Source of the DNA: Kiloniella laminariae DSM 19542
GTDB lineage: Bacteria > Pseudomonadota > Alphaproteobacteria > Kiloniellales > Kiloniellaceae
Reading direction: 5' to 3'
Length of the DNA stretch: 64,000 nt
Assembly (NCBI RefSeq): GCF_000374005.1
Contig: NZ_KB893157.1
Span: forward strand, 251,950 to 315,949
Shown one piece after another: positions 54,938-64,000 of this stretch (position 1 is the first letter of the stretch; each line of letters starts with the position of its first letter). A program made the translations under genes and the position numbers. The notes under the pieces are model-generated. The model was not told where the DNA came from. It made no database searches and was given only the letters and a program-made list of their open reading frames with translations.

Positions 54938-55856
54938 TTAAGGACGGTTCTTTTTTTTGGGTGGTCTTGTGTCGGGTGGGGGAGGCTTTCCCTGCGGGCT
55001 GCTCCCGTGCCGTTTATGGAAAGAAGGATCGGGAGTTCCCCGGAGCAGACGGGGAATGAATGGATAATCTGCAGTTAGAAAATAGGCATAGGTACCCTGC
55101 GGGTAGTCAGGGGTGATGCACAAGCCGGCCATTGCACTCATCAAGATCACCTGCCTGGGGCAGATAATGATAATCCTGAACAAAAGTCCCGTCATGTCGA
55201 CCTCCGGGACCACCGTTTCTTGTTCCGGGTCTCAGCTGATAACTTGAAGTCAGTGACCTGATTGTGCTTCCCGGATCTTCTGGTTTGTCCAGTCCATAGA
55301 GCACATAAATCGGAAAGCCATCTGCGGCATAACCAATGAGAGGGGAGTGCTGACGATCAGACCAGCTCCTGATCAACCCGGTGGGCAGGCCATGGTAATG
55401 GTAAGCGCCATTGGGCTGGACATGGGCGTTGTTTTGATCAAGCCCGAGATTGATTTTTCCTGAGAGAGCTTCATAACGCCAACCCGAGTTTCGATCTTTT
55501 TTCCAGAACTCGTTAGCTGCAGGATCAAAGGGGATGCCGTTCAAGGCGATGCCTATTGTCATGAGGCCAGCGTCTCGTGCTGTAGGGTTGATTTCAGGAA
55601 TGAGGGGGACCCGGAAGTGGTGATTCTGGGTTTCGATCCGGTTGGGGTTATTCCGGTTTGGAAAACTGCCCGTCGTATGATCTGGGATGCCGTTGGCGCG
55701 AATATAACGATACCTGCTGTCTTCGGTAACCTCGACTTTACTTTCCAGAGCCCAGGCATTCCGATTTGCCATGGCAACAAAACCTGCGGCAGGCAGAACC
55801 CCCATCAAAATCATGAATTGTCGGCGTTGCATTGACGTCTTGTCGTTCATGGTCAA
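54938..55856 (-). pseudogene. YHYH-domain protein, frameshifted near its C-terminus
   Basis: The first 249 residues carry a Tat-type signal (MQRRQFMILMGVLPAAGFVA) and the YHYH core (PNGAYHYHGLPTG, GYAADGFPIYVLYG, VQDYHYLPQAGDLDECNGR) before a stop at 55107. The expected continuation, CITPDYPQGTYAYFLTADYP then FIPRLLRGTPD, is found in a shifted frame down to 54938. One extra base at about 55119-55126 accounts for the break. It may be a real mutation or a sequencing error. The start is TTG 55856 (AAGGAG 7 nt upstream) or ATG 55850. The family is secreted and uncharacterised. Confidence 0.8.
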
Positions 55857-56013
55857 TTTGCTTCTCCTTCTTTTTCTGACTTCGATTTTAACGCAAGAGA
55901 TGCAACATTCTGTCGAAAAAAAATACGGCCAGGTCTGTTCTGCAAGAATGTGAGGGTGGGTCTGCCAATATCCCTTCCCTGCGGAGCATGGACTTGACCG
56001 GAAAACTGTTTAA

Positions 56014-56028
56014 TATTGCACTGCAATA
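56014..56028. promoter_or_regulatory. TTGCA palindrome upstream of methylmalonyl-CoA mutase
   Basis: TATTGCA-C-TGCAATA, a palindrome with perfect 7-bp arms around a single central base, 84 bp before the mutase start. The arms share TTGCA with the dyads at 50.4 kb. A regulator of propionate metabolism such as a ScfR/PccR-type protein is a reasonable guess. Confidence 0.5.
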
Positions 56029-56111
56029 AAAAGCCAAGCAGGATAGCCTGTTTTAAAAATGAACAAATGCGACAAAGCCAGAGTAGTACTCTGAAGGCGG
56101 GAGAGGCAAAG

Positions 56112-58256
56112 ATGTCCGATTTTCCTAAGAAAACGACCAGTGACTGGCAAAACCTTGTTGAGAAAGAACTTAAGGGAAAGCCAAGTGAAAGTCTGAACTG
56201 GGAAACGCCAGAAGGGATTGTGGTCAAACCACTTTATACTGCAGAAGATCTTGAGGGCCTGGACACTCTTGATAGTCTTCCCGGCTTTGCGCCTTTCCTG
56301 CGGGGACCCCGCGGCAGTATGTATGCGGCGCATCCCTGGACCATCCGTCAATACGCCGGTTTCTCGACTGCTGAGGAGTCCAACGCCTTTTACCGTCGCA
56401 ATCTGGCTGCGGGACAAAAAGGTCTGTCCGTTGCCTTTGATCTGGCCACGCACAGAGGTTATGACTCGGACCATCCGCGTGTTGTCGGAGATGTTGGAAA
56501 AGCAGGGGTCGCCATTGATTCTGTTGAGGATATGAAAATCCTGTTTGATGGTATTCCTCTGGATCAGATGTCGGTATCCATGACCATGAACGGGGCGGTT
56601 CTGCCGGTTCTGGCCGGATATATCGTTGCGGCAGAAGAACAGGGCGTCAGCGCAGATAAACTTTCCGGAACAATCCAGAACGATATCCTCAAAGAATTCA
56701 TGGTGCGAAACACCTATATCTTCCCGCCGGCACCCTCGATGCGGATTGTCTCTGACATTATCGCCTATACCGCGGAAAACATGCCGCGCTTCAATTCGAT
56801 CTCGATTTCCGGCTACCACATGCAAGAAGCGGGTTCGACCCTGGTTCAGGAACTTGCCTTTACCATCGCGGATGGTATCGAGTATGTGCGCACTGCCATT
56901 GCCAGAGGCCTTGATGTTGATGCCTTTGCACCACGACTGAGCTTTTTCTTTGCTATCGGGATGAACTTTTTCATGGAGGCATCCAAGCTGCGAGCGGCGC
57001 GATTCCTCTGGGCCCACTATATGAAAGAGCTGTTTGATCCCAAAGATACCAAATCCCTGATGCTGCGCACCCACTGCCAGACCTCGGGTGTCTCCTTGAC
57101 GGAACAGGATCCCTACAACAACGTAATCAGGACCACTGTTGAAGCCATGGCAGCTATTCTCGGGGGCACACAGTCCCTGCATACCAATGCTCTGGATGAA
57201 GCGGTTGCCTTGCCAACGGATTTCTCGGCAAGGATTGCCCGGAATACCCAGCTGGTTTTGCAGGAAGAAACCGGTATCACAAAGGTCGTCGATCCCTTGG
57301 CCGGAAGCTATTATGTTGAAAGCCTGACGGCGAGCATGATTGAAGAAGCGCGCAAGTTGATTGACGAGGTCGAGGCCATGGGCGGCATGACCAAGGCGGT
57401 TGAAACCGGTATGCCCAAGCTTCGGATCGAAGAAGCTGCAGCGCGAAAACAGGCGCGGGTGGATCGCGGACAAGAAACTGTTGTTGGTGTTAACAAGTAT
57501 CGTCTGGCCAAGGAAGACGATATGGATATTCTGAACATCGACAATACGGTGGTCCGGGAGAAGCAGCTGGAGCGTCTGGCTTCGATCAAAGCCAAGCGGG
57601 ATGACAAGGCTTGTCAGGCTGCTCTGACAGAGCTGACTGCAGCAGCAGAAGCCGGAACGGGCAACCTGCTGGATCTGGCCGTCAAGGCGACCCGTCAGCG
57701 GGCGACGGTAGGAGAGATTTCCGATGCTCTTGAAAAGGTTTTTGGGCGACATCGTGCAGTGAACAGGAGTATTTCAGGCGTGTATGGTTCAGCCTACGAA
57801 GGGGATGAAACCTTCGCCCAGATACAGAAAGAAATTGAGGACTTTGCCACAGAAGAAGGGCGTCGTCCGCGTATGCTGGTTGTAAAGCTGGGGCAGGACG
57901 GTCATGACCGCGGCGCCAAGGTCATTGCAACAGCCTTTGCCGATATTGGTTTTGATGTTGATGTCGGGCCGTTGTTCCAGACGCCGGAAGAGGCGGCGAT
58001 GCAGGCAATTGAGAATGATGCCCATGTGGTTGGTGTCTCAACTCAGGCGGCAGGTCACAAGACACTTGTCCCGCAACTGATTGCCGAGCTTCGCAAGCAG
58101 GGAGCCGATGACATTGTTGTTGTCTGTGGCGGTGTTATCCCGGCACAGGATTACCCTGCGTTGAAAGACGCCGGGGTTTCAGCCGTGTATGGCCCCGGGA
58201 GCAATATTCCTCTGGCTGCACGGGAAATCATCTCCATCTTGAAATCTTCTTCCTGA
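56112..58256 (+). CDS. mcm: Methylmalonyl-CoA mutase, B12-dependent
   Basis: A 714-residue enzyme turning (R)-methylmalonyl-CoA into succinyl-CoA in propionyl-CoA breakdown. The substrate barrel includes [20 protein letters not shown], and the C-terminal cobalamin domain has [16 protein letters not shown] with the B12-ligand histidine, then [11 protein letters not shown]. Single-chain homodimer type. ATG 56112 follows GGAGAGGCAAAG. meaB, for cofactor protection, lies about 4.4 kb downstream. Confidence 0.94.
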   Translation: MSDFPKKTTSDWQNLVEKELKGKPSESLNWETPEGIVVKPLYTAEDLEGLDTLDSLPGFAPFLRGPRGSMYAAHPWTIRQYAGFSTAEESNAFYRRNLAAGQKGLSVAFDLATHRGYDSDHPRVVGDVGKAGVAIDSVEDMKILFDGIPLDQMSVSMTMNGAVLPVLAGYIVAAEEQGVSADKLSGTIQNDILKEFMVRNTYIFPPAPSMRIVSDIIAYTAENMPRFNSISISGYHMQEAGSTLVQELAFTIADGIEYVRTAIARGLDVDAFAPRLSFFFAIGMNFFMEASKLRAARFLWAHYMKELFDPKDTKSLMLRTHCQTSGVSLTEQDPYNNVIRTTVEAMAAILGGTQSLHTNALDEAVALPTDFSARIARNTQLVLQEETGITKVVDPLAGSYYVESLTASMIEEARKLIDEVEAMGGMTKAVETGMPKLRIEEAAARKQARVDRGQETVVGVNKYRLAKEDDMDILNIDNTVVREKQLERLASIKAKRDDKACQAALTELTAAAEAGTGNLLDLAVKATRQRATVGEISDALEKVFGRHRAVNRSISGVYGSAYEGDETFAQIQKEIEDFATEEGRRPRMLVVKLGQDGHDRGAKVIATAFADIGFDVDVGPLFQTPEEAAMQAIENDAHVVGVSTQAAGHKTLVPQLIAELRKQGADDIVVVCGGVIPAQDYPALKDAGVSAVYGPGSNIPLAAREIISILKSSS

Positions 58257-58381
58257 AGTCCGACGCAGTAATTTTTTAAAAAGTTGCTGATCTTGCTGGT
58301 CTTTCTTGGACTGTGAGGGCCTCGTAGCCTATCATCGGTTCAAGACGATAAAAGATCGTGAGCGAAATCAGGGAGTGAGGG

Positions 58382-60745
58382 ATGTCAGGTCATACCTGGA
58401 TCACCAGAGTTTTAACGCTGGTGGGGCTGGCTGCAACAGGCGGGTGGTTATGGCTTTGCTATGACTATATCACCAGGTTGGTCGGGTGGAATGTGGTGAC
58501 AACCATGTTGCCCCAAGAACAGGGACAGATACTGGCTGGAATTACGCTGCCGCTGTTCCTGCTGTGGGTGGTCCTGCTTTTTGTGGTGCGGGGCGCCGCA
58601 ATGTCTGTGTCATCGCAACGTCTGTTGCAACAGATGGAGCGCCTGACCTATCCTGATGATGAAGAGCAGACCCGGGTCAAGGATATAACACGTCAGCTTC
58701 TCGAACAGACTGAAAGCCTCAACAGCGCTTCCAGTGATGTCGAACATCGGTTGAATGGTTTGATTGCTGCCTTTAAAGAGCAGACAAAGCACCTCACCGG
58801 TGCTGCGATCAGGGCTTCTTCCCAGACAGAGCAGATCCAGGAAACTCTCGGAACCCAGCAGACGTCGCTTGATGAAATTCACCGTTCGATCCACAGCAGT
58901 CTTGAAGCAGCGCGGGAGGCTGTGAAAGAGCAGGTTTCTTCACTGGAAAGCGCGGGTGTTCGCAGCGAAGTGATGGCTGAGACAATCGGGAAAACTCTGG
59001 GGGCCGCAGTTGATGTGCTTGATGAAGCTGTCGAGCGGGCAATCAACCGGACGGAAGATGCTGGCGAGATGTTGCGTCAGCAGGCAGAAGATATGGCAGC
59101 TGCAGGGACAACCGCCGAAGTCAGTAGCGAAACCATGCGCGAGAGTTTGAAGCAGGATCTTGAAACGCTGAGGTTGGTCCAGGATACAATTGAAGCCGAG
59201 GGCGATCGTTTCAAGGGGCTTATCAAAGACCGGATCGGAGATGTGGAAGATCTGTTGTCAGGAGCAGGCGACAAGGTCGCCGAACTTCGAGAGCAACTTT
59301 CCGGCGAAAATCAGGCAATGGAACAGCTGGTTGCCGAGATCGGCTATAAAGCGGTCTCGCTTTCGGATGCCATGCGCAAGGACGCCGAAGAAGTGCGTGA
59401 ACTCTTTGCCGATGTTTCTCTCAAGGCGGGGGAAATGACGGATCGTTTCCGAATTCAGGCAAAAGAGCTTGGTAAAAGCGGGGAAGAGGTTGCCGGAAAC
59501 CTTGTTCAGGTTACACGAGATCTTAGCGAAGCGGTTGCCGTTGCAGGACGGCAGGAGGCATCGCGTCTGACCGAAGCAACCGGGCAGGCACAGGATATGC
59601 TGGTATCTGCAGCGGAAAAAATACGCCCCGGGATTGAGAGCCTTCATGAATCTTCTGAAAAACTCAGCGATCTTGCTGATGTTGTGATGGGCGGCTTAAG
59701 TGAACACACCCGCGAGATCGGGCAGGTTAGCCAGGCAGCCCATGATAATGTAGAGAAAGCTTCAAAGTCCCTGAAAGACCAGTCCCGCTTGATGGAACTG
59801 GCGGCTGACAAGGCTGTGCGCCATACGACCGAAGTCGCCAAGGTCTTCAAGTTGCAGACTTCGGCACTGTCCGAGGGAGCCAGCGCAGCAAACCAGGCAG
59901 TTCAGGATCTGCGTCAGGGGGTCCATGAAGAACTTGATGCTTTCAGAGAGCTTTCGGCAGATTTTGAAAAGCTGCTGGAAGAAGTCCGTACCTCCCTTGA
60001 TGGCAGGACAATGGCCCTGACCGAAGCGTCTGAGGAATCCCGTCTGACAGCACAATCGCTGCAGCAGGAAACTGAAAACCAGAAGGAAAAACTTGCAAAA
60101 CTGGCAGAGGAAGCCCGGGTGAGGGTTGAGGAAATCAGTCAGCGAACAGAGGCAACCACCAACGGGCTGGACAAGGTTGTCAAAGCTGCTCTGGAAAAAG
60201 CCGAGAGCCTTAACAAAAGCCTGCATAAAAACAGCACGGATGTTTCCGATATTCACAGCAAGGTATCAAAACTTGCGGAGACCTTTGGCCAGCAGACCCG
60301 GGATTTGACCCATGCCTCGGAAGAAGCAACCCGTCAGGCGCTGAAGCTGCGCGAAGATCGATCTGTGAACAAGCGAGAGGCTTTCCTGCGGGGGGCGACG
60401 TTACTTATTGATGATTTGAACTCTACCGCTATCGACCTGAACAAGATCCTCGACGAAGATCTGCCGGAAGAATACTGGAGGCGATATCACAAGGGGGACC
60501 GCTCGATCTTTGCGCGGCATATCCTGAAGAAAAAGGACATCTATGGCGCGCGCGAAGTGAAACGTTACTTTGAAACCAATCAGGCCTTTCGCAATCAGGT
60601 AAACCGTTACATGGACCAGTTTGATAATCTTATGGCCCAGGCACGAGAGTGTGATAGCGAAGATATCCTGGCCGCGACCTTTATGACAGCAGACGTCGGC
60701 AAGCTTTATGTGCTTTTGGCACGGTCGCTTGGCCGGATGGAGTAA
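58382..60745 (+). CDS. Large coiled-coil membrane protein, unknown
   Basis: A 787-residue protein. Two N-terminal helices (VLTLVGLAATGGWLWLCYDY and ILAGITLPLFLLWVVLLFVV) anchor a 550-residue coiled coil rich in Glu, Lys, Gln and Ala, resembling chemoreceptor and apolipoprotein-type rods. The last 120 residues (LDEDLPEEYWRRYHKGDRSI, then FARHILKKKD) form a distinct conserved domain with a basic helix. I do not recognise the family. It is 6 bp before the Atm1 gene and so probably cotranscribed. Confidence 0.72.
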   Translation: MSGHTWITRVLTLVGLAATGGWLWLCYDYITRLVGWNVVTTMLPQEQGQILAGITLPLFLLWVVLLFVVRGAAMSVSSQRLLQQMERLTYPDDEEQTRVKDITRQLLEQTESLNSASSDVEHRLNGLIAAFKEQTKHLTGAAIRASSQTEQIQETLGTQQTSLDEIHRSIHSSLEAAREAVKEQVSSLESAGVRSEVMAETIGKTLGAAVDVLDEAVERAINRTEDAGEMLRQQAEDMAAAGTTAEVSSETMRESLKQDLETLRLVQDTIEAEGDRFKGLIKDRIGDVEDLLSGAGDKVAELREQLSGENQAMEQLVAEIGYKAVSLSDAMRKDAEEVRELFADVSLKAGEMTDRFRIQAKELGKSGEEVAGNLVQVTRDLSEAVAVAGRQEASRLTEATGQAQDMLVSAAEKIRPGIESLHESSEKLSDLADVVMGGLSEHTREIGQVSQAAHDNVEKASKSLKDQSRLMELAADKAVRHTTEVAKVFKLQTSALSEGASAANQAVQDLRQGVHEELDAFRELSADFEKLLEEVRTSLDGRTMALTEASEESRLTAQSLQQETENQKEKLAKLAEEARVRVEEISQRTEATTNGLDKVVKAALEKAESLNKSLHKNSTDVSDIHSKVSKLAETFGQQTRDLTHASEEATRQALKLREDRSVNKREAFLRGATLLIDDLNSTAIDLNKILDEDLPEEYWRRYHKGDRSIFARHILKKKDIYGAREVKRYFETNQAFRNQVNRYMDQFDNLMAQARECDSEDILAATFMTADVGKLYVLLARSLGRME

Positions 60746-60751
60746 CACGAG

Positions 60752-62602
60752 ATGCGGCGGATGCGTGAGAACAGCCCGGAAGTAACGGGCGAGACCAGTC
60801 AACTGGATACTCTGAAAACCCTGCTGCCCTATTTCTGGCCTGCGGATCGGTTTGACCTGAAAGTCCGAATCATTATCTGTTTCGGTCTGCTGATCCTGGC
60901 CAAACTGACCAATGTATCGGTTCCCTATATTCTGCGCGGTGCGGTTGATGCACTCAGCATCAAAGAATCGGGGTTGCTGGTTGTGCCGCTGGGCTTGCTG
61001 ATTGCCTATGGTCTTGCCCGGGTCAGTGCGATTGCCTTTGACAATATTCGCGAGGGTGTCTTTGCCAAGGTGGTCCAGAATGCTATTCGTCGTGTTGCGC
61101 TGGTGACCTTCAGGCATCTGCATGCTCTCTCGTTACGGTTCCATATCGAACGCCGCACTGGTGGTGTGACCCGGGCCATTGATCGGGGAACCAAGGGCAT
61201 AGAGTTTATGCTTACTTTCCTGATGTTTAATGTCATTCCGACATTGCTTGAGATCGCGGTTGTCTGCAGTTTGCTCTGGTATCTCTTTGACTGGCGCTTT
61301 GCAGTCGTGCCACTGGTGACAATACTTGCCTATATCTATTTGACCCTGCGGATCACCGAGTGGCGAATCACCCTGCGCCGGGATATGAACGCAGCGGACA
61401 ATGATGCAAATACCAAAGCCGTTGATAGCCTGCTGAATTTCGAAACAGTAAAGTACTTCGGTAATGAAGAGCATGAAGCGGCGCGGTATGACCGTGGGCT
61501 TGCGGCCTATGAAAATGCCGCTATCCGCAGCAGGACGAGTCTTTCCAGCCTGAACATCGTCCAGTCCGGTGTGATCTCGCTCGGCGCCAGTCTCATGATG
61601 GTTATGTCGGCCTATGGTGTTTCGTCAGGGGCCATGACTGTCGGCGACTTTGTCATGGTCAATGCCTATCTCCTGCAACTGGCGATGCCTTTGAACTTCC
61701 TTGGGTTTGTCTATCGTGAAATTCGTCAGGCACTGATTGATATGCATACGATGTTCGAGCTGATCCGCCAGGATCTTGAGATCAAGGATGCGGATGGTGC
61801 TACCGAACTGGCGGTCAAGGGGGCGGAAGTGCGCTTTGAAGACTGTCTCTTTGGCTACGACGAACGCCGCCCAATCCTCAAGGGGATCAGCTTCACTGTT
61901 CCAGCTGGAAAAAAGCTCGCGATTGTCGGGTCGAGCGGGGCGGGGAAGTCAACAATCAGTCGCCTGTTATTCCGTTTCTACGATCTTGATGGCGGCAAGA
62001 TCACGATTGACGGGCAGGATATAGCGGGCGTGACCCAGGCATCACTGCGTCAGTCGATCGGTATTGTGCCACAGGATACGGTGCTGTTTAACGACAGTAT
62101 CTATTACAATATTGCCTACGGACGTCCCTCGGCGAACCGGGAAGAGGTCGAGGCGGCGGCCAAACTGGCAAAGATCCATGATTTTATCCTCTCGCTTCCG
62201 GATGGTTATGAGTCTGTAGTGGGTGAACGGGGGCTGAAACTTTCCGGCGGGGAGAAACAGCGGGTGGCGATTGCACGGACTGTTTTGAAAGATCCGTCGA
62301 TCCTGCTGTTCGACGAGGCGACCTCGGCACTGGACAGCAAGACCGAGCGGGCAATTCAGGCCAGTCTGAACGATGTGTCAAAAGACCGGACAACGCTGGT
62401 CATTGCACACCGCCTCTCGACGGTGGTTGATGCTGACGAGATTATTGTCCTTGAACAGGGGCAGGTTGTGGAACAGGGCACCCACCGGGGACTTTTGGGG
62501 CAGAAGGGACACTATGCCGAGATGTGGCAGCGCCAGCTTGAGGTTGCAGAGAAGAGCGAAGATGTCGCTGTGTCGACACTCGAGAAAGACCCAGCTGTTT
62601 AA
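60752..62602 (+). CDS. atm1: Atm1/ABCB7-type ABC exporter
   Basis: A 616-residue half-transporter: six helices (about 30-320) then an ATPase. The Atm1 hallmarks are GGVTRAIDRGTKGIEFML, DSLLNFETVKYFGNEEHEA and the NBD motifs VGSSGAGKSTISRLL, KLSGGEKQRVAIARTVL and ILLFDEATSALDSKTE. It exports a glutathione-based sulfur or metal species, supporting Fe-S maturation and heavy-metal tolerance. It starts 6 bp after the coiled-coil gene. Confidence 0.93.
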   Translation: MRRMRENSPEVTGETSQLDTLKTLLPYFWPADRFDLKVRIIICFGLLILAKLTNVSVPYILRGAVDALSIKESGLLVVPLGLLIAYGLARVSAIAFDNIREGVFAKVVQNAIRRVALVTFRHLHALSLRFHIERRTGGVTRAIDRGTKGIEFMLTFLMFNVIPTLLEIAVVCSLLWYLFDWRFAVVPLVTILAYIYLTLRITEWRITLRRDMNAADNDANTKAVDSLLNFETVKYFGNEEHEAARYDRGLAAYENAAIRSRTSLSSLNIVQSGVISLGASLMMVMSAYGVSSGAMTVGDFVMVNAYLLQLAMPLNFLGFVYREIRQALIDMHTMFELIRQDLEIKDADGATELAVKGAEVRFEDCLFGYDERRPILKGISFTVPAGKKLAIVGSSGAGKSTISRLLFRFYDLDGGKITIDGQDIAGVTQASLRQSIGIVPQDTVLFNDSIYYNIAYGRPSANREEVEAAAKLAKIHDFILSLPDGYESVVGERGLKLSGGEKQRVAIARTVLKDPSILLFDEATSALDSKTERAIQASLNDVSKDRTTLVIAHRLSTVVDADEIIVLEQGQVVEQGTHRGLLGQKGHYAEMWQRQLEVAEKSEDVAVSTLEKDPAV

Positions 62603-62658
62603 GCTGTTGCTATAAAAAAGCAGGCAGTGATATTTCGGGAGCGATAGAAGATCTGGTG

Positions 62659-63657
62659 ATGAAAAAGGCGAATTCGAAGAAGACAACAGGCCGGACGGCT
62701 GAAGGGGTTCTTGCCGGAGAAAGGCGTGCCCTGGCCCGGGCAATCACGCTGATCGAATCGACCCGGCAGGATCACCGGAACGAGGCGGACGCTTTGCTGG
62801 AACAGATTCTGCCTCATAGCGGACAATCCATTCGTATCGGAATTTCTGGCGTGCCGGGTGTGGGCAAGTCGACCTTCATTGAAGCTTTCGGGATGCATTT
62901 GATCCAACAGGGGCACAGAGTTGCTGTCCTGGCTATTGACCCTTCCTCCCAACGCACTGGCGGCTCCATTCTGGGTGACAAGACACGGATGGAGTTACTT
63001 TCCCGGCAACAAGCCGCCTTTATCCGACCTTCTCCAGCCGGGAAAACCCTTGGCGGGGTCGCCCGCCGGACCCGCGAAGCGATGCTGTTGTGTGAGGCGG
63101 CAGGCTTTGATGTCATTCTGGTTGAGACGGTTGGGGTTGGGCAGTCAGAAACCGCCGTATCGGAAATGGTGGATATGTTTCTGCTGTTGCTGCTGCCCGG
63201 CGGGGGCGATGAATTGCAGGGCATTAAAAAAGGCATCATGGAACTGGCTGACATGGTCGTGGTCAACAAGGCTGATGGTGATCTAATTCCGGCTGCTAAT
63301 CGGGCTGCGGTGGAATATCATGCGGCTTTGGGGTTGATGCGTCCCTCCAGCCCGAACTGGAAACCTGCGGTCAAGAAGTGTTCAGCCCTTCAGGACGAGG
63401 GGATAGACGAGATCTGGGAAGCTATTTGTTCATTCAGGCACAAGTTATGGGCAAGTGGCGAGATCCCGCAAAAACGTGCCCAGCAGGCTAAGGCCTGGAT
63501 GTGGAACGAAATCCGGGAAACGTTGCTTGTCGCCTTTCGAGACGATCAGCAGGTGGCGGCTGCGTTGCAAGAGATGGAATCCGATGTTATAGAGGGACGT
63601 CTGGCGCCTGCGTCGGCCGCAAATAGGCTGCTCAATCTGTTTTTAAAGTCCTCATAG
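62659..63657 (+). CDS. meaB: Methylmalonyl-CoA mutase-associated GTPase MeaB
   Basis: A 332-residue G3E GTPase. Walker A GISGVPGVGKSTFIEAFG, base recognition NKAD, and ILGDKTRMELLSRQQAAFIRP are typical of MeaB/ArgK. It protects and reloads B12 in the mutase encoded upstream. ATG 62659 and GTG 62656 are both in frame; ATG is preferred. It is the last gene before a terminator and rpmB. Confidence 0.93.
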   Translation: MKKANSKKTTGRTAEGVLAGERRALARAITLIESTRQDHRNEADALLEQILPHSGQSIRIGISGVPGVGKSTFIEAFGMHLIQQGHRVAVLAIDPSSQRTGGSILGDKTRMELLSRQQAAFIRPSPAGKTLGGVARRTREAMLLCEAAGFDVILVETVGVGQSETAVSEMVDMFLLLLLPGGGDELQGIKKGIMELADMVVVNKADGDLIPAANRAAVEYHAALGLMRPSSPNWKPAVKKCSALQDEGIDEIWEAICSFRHKLWASGEIPQKRAQQAKAWMWNEIRETLLVAFRDDQQVAAALQEMESDVIEGRLAPASAANRLLNLFLKSS

Positions 63658-63670
63658 CTTTGAAAAATCG

Positions 63671-63702
63671 AAGATTCCCAAATAATTTTGAGGAATCTTT
63701 AC
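63671..63702 (+). terminator. Intrinsic terminator of meaB
   Basis: Stem AAGATTCC plus CAAA (63671-63682) pairs with TTTG and GGAATCTT (63687-63699), one bulged A, loop TAAT, then TTT. Moderately stable. Confidence 0.6.
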
Positions 63703-63812
63703 CAGAATCGAGCTTTTGCCTTGACCCTTATGGTCCTGTGGCCTAAAACTCGCGCCGAGCCGATTATCGGCAGTAGTTTTTTATTATTCATCGAGAATAC
63801 AGGATTAAGACC

Positions 63813-64000
63813 ATGGCACGCCGTTGCGACTTTACAGGCAAAGGGGTTCAGACTGGTAACAATGTGAGCCACGCCAAAAACAGAACACGCCGTCGGTTCC
63901 TGCCAAATCTTCAGGAAACTTCGATGTTGAGCGATGCGCTCGGTCAGGTTGTTCAGTTCCGCCTGAGCACCAGCGCTATCCGCACCATCGAAAAGCGTGG
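63813..64000 (+). CDS. rpmB: 50S ribosomal protein L28 (3' end outside window)
   Basis: The first 62 residues, [20 protein letters not shown] then [14 protein letters not shown], are the L28 start. L28 is a basic protein of the large subunit. The zinc-binding cysteines of the C-plus form are absent apart from one Cys near the N-terminus. The reading frame runs off the right edge. The 150-bp upstream gap must hold its promoter. Confidence 0.95.
   Translation, partial: MARRCDFTGKGVQTGNNVSHAKNRTRRRFLPNLQETSMLSDALGQVVQFRLSTSAIRTIEKR

Noticed and set aside
56010-57752. A 580-codon open frame on the minus strand opposite the mutase gene
   Set aside because: It mirrors the codon pattern of mcm, has no domain-like segments and lies fully inside a well-conserved gene.

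Overview
The window is about 64 kb of compact, gene-dense bacterial chromosome of middling GC content. The gene repertoire points to an alphaproteobacterium: class I lysyl-tRNA synthetase, RecX, a DUF1289 protein, a TIGR01459-type HAD protein, an Atm1-type exporter, an alphaproteobacterial S24-type regulator and B12-dependent methylmalonyl-CoA mutase with MeaB. A free-living, possibly marine member near Rhodospirillales/Kiloniellales/Sneathiellales is my guess, because of the trimethylamine-dehydrogenase relative, the ArsJ arsenate system, the TRAP binding protein and the many small exporters. No rRNA, insertion sequence, CRISPR array or prophage is visible.

Layout. 1-8.1 kb: 5' part of an amine dehydrogenase; a gapdh-arsJ arsenate-efflux pair behind a possible PhoB promoter; a Tat-exported TRAP solute receptor; a zevAB-like zinc-uptake pair behind a near-consensus Zur box; an arginase-family ureohydrolase. 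8.2-13.6 kb (minus strand): a Cache-domain chemoreceptor, a DMT exporter, a U32 protein and a DUF1289 protein. 13.8-17.2 kb: a membrane class III adenylate cyclase carrying a 2Fe-2S ferredoxin domain, a TPR protein, recX and a TfoX-C protein. 17.3-18.4 kb: an AT-rich, probably acquired DUF4062 gene. 18.5-22.3 kb: two tandem ABC-2 permeases and two tandem TraB/GumN proteins. 22.4-26.3 kb: argD, argF, hslO and a lipoprotein.

26.3-33.3 kb (minus): trkH, the apaG-folE pair, a YnjBCD-type ABC importer and then tRNA-Gly(CCC) on plus. 33.5-42.6 kb: a GGDEF-EAL protein, the ctaA/COG0523 GTPase run, a VOC protein, a TerB protein, an ECF sigma/anti-sigma pair with a secreted YxFWYxxD protein, a LysE exporter and tRNA-Pro(UGG). 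42.8-50.0 kb: a DinG-type helicase, lysS, an S24-type regulator that appears to have lost its catalytic serine, rluE and small genes. 50.4-55.9 kb: DUF952, pyrD, an ArsC/YfgD protein, a degenerate EAL protein, a HAD protein and a frameshifted YHYH gene. 56.1-64.0 kb: methylmalonyl-CoA mutase, a large coiled-coil membrane protein, an Atm1 exporter, meaB and the start of rpmB.

Themes: metal handling (ZevAB with Zur box, COG0523 GTPase, Atm1), arsenate (GAPDH-ArsJ, ArsC-like), respiration and heme (heme A synthase, quinone/heme-linked cyclase) and second messengers (cAMP, c-di-GMP). The points most worth following are the ferredoxin-containing cyclase, the Zur box before zevAB, the PhoB-like promoter before gapdh-arsJ, the TTGCA dyads at 50.4 and 56.0 kb, the DUF4062 gene and the altered active sites of the amine dehydrogenase and the S24 regulator. 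All functions are read from sequence motifs and family knowledge; no database search was run.
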